A stretch of 64,000 bases of DNA, taken from positions 1-64,000 of the forward strand of contig NZ_ATTQ01000011.1 of the NCBI RefSeq assembly GCF_000419765.1, in the 5' to 3' direction. Position 1 is the stretch's first letter; each line of letters opens with the position of its first letter. The DNA is from Rhizobium mongolense USDA 1844. GTDB lineage: Bacteria > Pseudomonadota > Alphaproteobacteria > Rhizobiales > Rhizobiaceae. The notes beneath the pieces are model-generated. The model did not search any database. It was not told where the DNA came from and worked only from the letters and a program-made list of their open reading frames with translations. Below are positions 61,557 to 64,000 of this stretch, piece after piece. A program made the translations under genes and the position numbers.

Positions 61557-62641
61557 GGTTCAACTCCTGCGTATCGTTTCAGTATTCTGTCGAGGTCTAA
61601 GGCAGCGATCTCCAGCGATCGCTCCTTCAGCACGAAGTGCCGCGCCGCCGCGCCCATCTCCTGGCGTCGCGCCGGATCGTCCAGCAGGCGGCCGATGGCG
61701 GCGGCAAAGGCGTCGACATCGCCATCTGCCGTCAATATGCCGGTCACCCCATCTTCAATGACCGCTGGCACGCCCGCTGTTCGCTGCGCCACCACAGGCA
61801 GGCCGCTCGCCTGCGCCTCGAGATAGGCAAGGCCATAGGCTTCACCGCAACCAGGCCAGACATAGATCCCCGATCGAGCAAGCAGACTTGCGACGTCTGA
61901 CGCACTTCGTTTGCCCAGCCAATCGATGCGGGCGGGCGCGAAATCCGAAAACAGCGCCTCGACTTGCGCCCGCATCGGGCCATCGCCGATGATGCCGAGC
62001 GTCCAGGCCTTGTCTTCGATTGCGCGCAGTGCCGCAGCCAGCACCTTATAGCTCGCCATCTTGTCGCCGGCGCGCATCATGGCGACCGTCACGAGCCGTT
62101 TGGAATCCGGCCGCAGATCGATGTTCTTGATCGATGCCGTGTCGATGAACGGCCTGATTGAAGCAAGCCGGGCCTCGGGAACGGCCTGCCCGATCCCTGC
62201 TCCGTCGCGTTCCGTGAGCACGATGTTGACCGCCGCCTGCCGGATTGCCGCCGCGACCGTCGCCTGCGCCGATGCCCAGCCGCTGGCGTCACGTTTGCGG
62301 GAATAGGACGCCTCGGCAGTGACGTAGGGAATGCCGAATTCGGCCGCAAGCACGGGTCCGAAGGGATCCGGCGATTTGTAGTACGGGTGATAGCAGAACC
62401 ACAGATGCGGTTTTGGTCCACGGCGCCACGTACTTTTTAGCCGGGAAAGCTCCGCCTGCCGCTCGCCCTCAAGCATAGCTGCCGCCTCGGGAGTTGGCGC
62501 AAAATTGCGCAACTCGGAGGCGATCTCGACCGAATGACCGCAACGATGCAGCGCCTCGACAAGCAGCCGTGCCATCAGGCGGTCGCCGGATGGTGTCGGA
62601 TGGTTTGGGGATTTCAGCGGCGCGTAAAATGCAATCCGCAT
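61553..62641 (-). CDS. Glycosyltransferase family 4 (GT-B fold)
   Basis: A 362-residue enzyme. N-terminal RIAFYAPLKSPNHPTPSGDRLMARLL, C-terminal donor domain with LGIIGDGPMRAQVEAL, WPGCGEAYGLAYLEAQASGLPVVAQ (E-x7-E motif) and GVPAVIEDGVTGIL. It transfers a sugar to an unknown acceptor at the membrane. ATG 62641 follows GGAGCG; the frame to 62785 is not supported. Overlaps the deacetylase start by four bases. Confidence 0.9.
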   Translation of the reverse strand: MRIAFYAPLKSPNHPTPSGDRLMARLLVEALHRCGHSVEIASELRNFAPTPEAAAMLEGERQAELSRLKSTWRRGPKPHLWFCYHPYYKSPDPFGPVLAAEFGIPYVTAEASYSRKRDASGWASAQATVAAAIRQAAVNIVLTERDGAGIGQAVPEARLASIRPFIDTASIKNIDLRPDSKRLVTVAMMRAGDKMASYKVLAAALRAIEDKAWTLGIIGDGPMRAQVEALFSDFAPARIDWLGKRSASDVASLLARSGIYVWPGCGEAYGLAYLEAQASGLPVVAQRTAGVPAVIEDGVTGILTADGDVDAFAAAIGRLLDDPARRQEMGAAARHFVLKERSLEIAALDLDRILKRYAGVEP

Positions 62642-62796
62642 CAGGACGCTCCATTGAAAAACCGCTTTATTGCGCCGCCCATCCAGCCTATCGCAAAAAT
62701 TACCGCTATTGTCCGTTTCCTTAAAAGTTACTGATAAACATATGGAATGTGATCGTGGCTGGAGAAGATGGCATTTCGCTTTCACCTCAACATCTC

Positions 62797-62845
62797 TAGA
62801 GCATGATCCTCGAAGCTGTGAAACGGTTTTCCGCAGGTCAAAACG
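62797..62845. repeat. Rhizobial palindromic intergenic element (part)
   Basis: CTCTAGAGCATGATCC...TGTGAAACGGTTTTCC resembles the widely scattered TCTAGAGCATGATx...GTGxAxCGGTTTTC intergenic repeats of Rhizobium and relatives. It lies between divergent genes and may supply promoter or RNA structure. Confidence 0.5.
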
Positions 62846-62861
62846 TCAAGAACGGAAATGA

Positions 62862-64000
62862 ATGGCAACCATCGCGGATACAGGCATTTTTTCGGAGCGC
62901 AACATCCGGCGCGCCCGGCTAGGCTCAGGCCTTGTCATGTTCACTTTCGTGGTCCTCCACCTGTCGAACCATGCACTCGGCCTCATTTCCGTCGCTGCTG
63001 CCGATGACGGCCGCCGGCTGTTTGTCGCCCTTTGGCGAAATCCGCTCGGCACGCTGATCTTCTACAGCGCGATCTTCATTCACATCGTGCTGGTGCTTCG
63101 CTCGATATACATGCGTCGCAGCCTGGTCATGCCAAACGGTGAAATGGCCCAGATCGTGCTCGGCCTCGCCATCCCGCTGCTCTTGATCGATCATGTGGTC
63201 GGAACCCGTATCGTCCATGAACTTTACAGATACGCCGACAACTACGAAACGGTCGTTCGCCAGCTGTGGATCCTCTCCTTCGGCAACGGCATCCGGCAGG
63301 CGGTCGCCCTTATCGTCGTCTGGATCCACGGCTGCATCGGCCTGCATTTCTGGCTGCGCTACCGGCCTTGGTACGACGGTCTTGCACCGCTGCTTCTGGC
63401 GCTTGCCATCCTGCTGCCCGTGCTTTCGCTGCTCGGCTTTATCGAGATGGGCCGCACGATCGCCGAGCCGGACTATGAGGGTCTTGTCGACACCGGGCGC
63501 TATCAGGAAAACCTGAATACCCGCTATTATTCCGACCCGCACGCCCAGCGGCAGATCGCGATGATACGCGCCGGGCTCTATGGCAGCTTCTCGCTGGCGC
63601 TCCTGTCGGTCGTCGCCGCGCGCACCCGCCGCAAGTGGAAGGAGCGCACTGACCAGATTGCCGTGCACTATCCGGGGGGCGAGACGATCAAGGTGCCGCG
63701 CGGTTTTACGGTGCTGGAGGCGAGCCGTCTCGGCGGGCTGCCGCATTACTCGGTCTGCGGCGGCAAGGGACAGTGCTCCACCTGCCGCGTTCAGATCCTC
63801 GGCGATTACCAACGCCTGCCGCAACCTGATCAACTGGAGCAGAAGACGCTCGAGCGCATCAATGCGGCGCCGGACGTGCGCCTCGCCTGTCAGCTGCGCC
63901 CGGACCATGACATCACCGTCGCGCCACTTCTGATCCCGGCGACCGAAACGGCCCTTCCTGCCAACACGCAGGAAACAAGTCCTGGCCGGGAGCGTGAAAT
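62862..64000 (+). CDS. Membrane protein with haem-anchor-like helices and 2Fe-2S ferredoxin domain, N-terminal part; probable class III adenylate cyclase
   Basis: A frame of at least 379 residues that runs off the window. ATG 62862 opens about six hydrophobic helices rich in histidines (VVLHLSNHALG, FIHIVLVL, LLIDHVVG, VWIHGCIGLHFW), a pattern like succinate dehydrogenase haem-b anchors. A plant-type ferredoxin domain follows (about 270-355) with ligands CGGKGQCSTC and a later Cys in LACQL. Rhizobial proteins of this type end in a class III adenylate cyclase domain that would be redox-controlled; that domain lies beyond the window, so the cyclase activity is inference. Divergent from the glycosyltransferase gene. 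Confidence 0.75.
   Translation, partial: MATIADTGIFSERNIRRARLGSGLVMFTFVVLHLSNHALGLISVAAADDGRRLFVALWRNPLGTLIFYSAIFIHIVLVLRSIYMRRSLVMPNGEMAQIVLGLAIPLLLIDHVVGTRIVHELYRYADNYETVVRQLWILSFGNGIRQAVALIVVWIHGCIGLHFWLRYRPWYDGLAPLLLALAILLPVLSLLGFIEMGRTIAEPDYEGLVDTGRYQENLNTRYYSDPHAQRQIAMIRAGLYGSFSLALLSVVAARTRRKWKERTDQIAVHYPGGETIKVPRGFTVLEASRLGGLPHYSVCGGKGQCSTCRVQILGDYQRLPQPDQLEQKTLERINAAPDVRLACQLRPDHDITVAPLLIPATETALPANTQETSPGRERE

Noticed and set aside
1..64000. Search for CRISPR arrays, tRNA and rRNA genes
   Set aside because: No repeated spacer-like arrays, cloverleaf-like GTTCRANNC arms with matching stems or rRNA sequences were noticed by eye; a tRNAscan/Infernal run would be decisive.

Overview
The window looks like a GC-rich replicon of a Rhizobiaceae bacterium (Rhizobium/Ensifer type). 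The grounds are a pcaQ-divergent pcaDCHG-B cluster, a pcaIJF operon divergent from an IclR-type pcaR, an AraC-type pobR next to pobA, a PcaQ-linked protocatechuate ABC transporter, two Ku genes with LigD, and GGAAC-N16-xGTT promoter motifs of the alphaproteobacterial EcfG/RpoE2 stress-response type. This is inference from gene families and order. No rRNA, tRNA, replication origin or CRISPR array was seen.

Layout. 0-8 kb: the 5' part of glutathione-dependent formaldehyde dehydrogenase, a nitrate/sulfonate/taurine-type ABC transporter with a coupled small ORF, and an isoquinoline-oxidoreductase-like molybdenum hydroxylase with a dihaem cytochrome. Two gene remnants lie nearby (VOC protein, methyltransferase). 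8-12.5 kb: an EEP-family nuclease, a cardiolipin synthase and TreZ.

12.5-31.5 kb: a stress and DNA-repair region. It holds a UdgX-like uracil-DNA glycosylase, DUF2934 and DUF3175 proteins, a hybrid histidine kinase, a glutathione transferase, two Ku proteins, a PE-LIG-POL LigD, FdhA, cell-wall enzymes (DUF882 peptidase, L,D-transpeptidase), an HtrA-like protease, a cupin, a PfpI-like protein and topoisomerase IB. Several units start 25-50 bases downstream of EcfG-like promoters. GlgX and an SDR follow.

34.6-58.2 kb: aromatic catabolism. 4-hydroxybenzoate goes to protocatechuate (pobA) and through the beta-ketoadipate pathway (pcaHG, pcaB, pcaC, pcaD, pcaIJ, pcaF) to succinyl-CoA and acetyl-CoA. 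Uptake is by the PcaMNVWX-type ABC system. Regulators are PobR, PcaR and PcaQ, and matching PcaQ-like boxes lie upstream of pcaD and of pcaM. The two halves are separated by a decayed, plastic stretch (40.4-47.3 kb): fused remnants of a GH42 beta-galactosidase and a ROK protein, small envelope proteins, and a TnpB remnant. An acyltransferase gene sits between pcaG and pcaB.

58.2-64 kb: a GNAT acetyltransferase, an SDR, an MBL-fold hydrolase, a polysaccharide deacetylase, a glycosyltransferase, and the 5' part of a membrane protein with a 2Fe-2S ferredoxin domain that resembles the sensory half of a class III adenylate cyclase.
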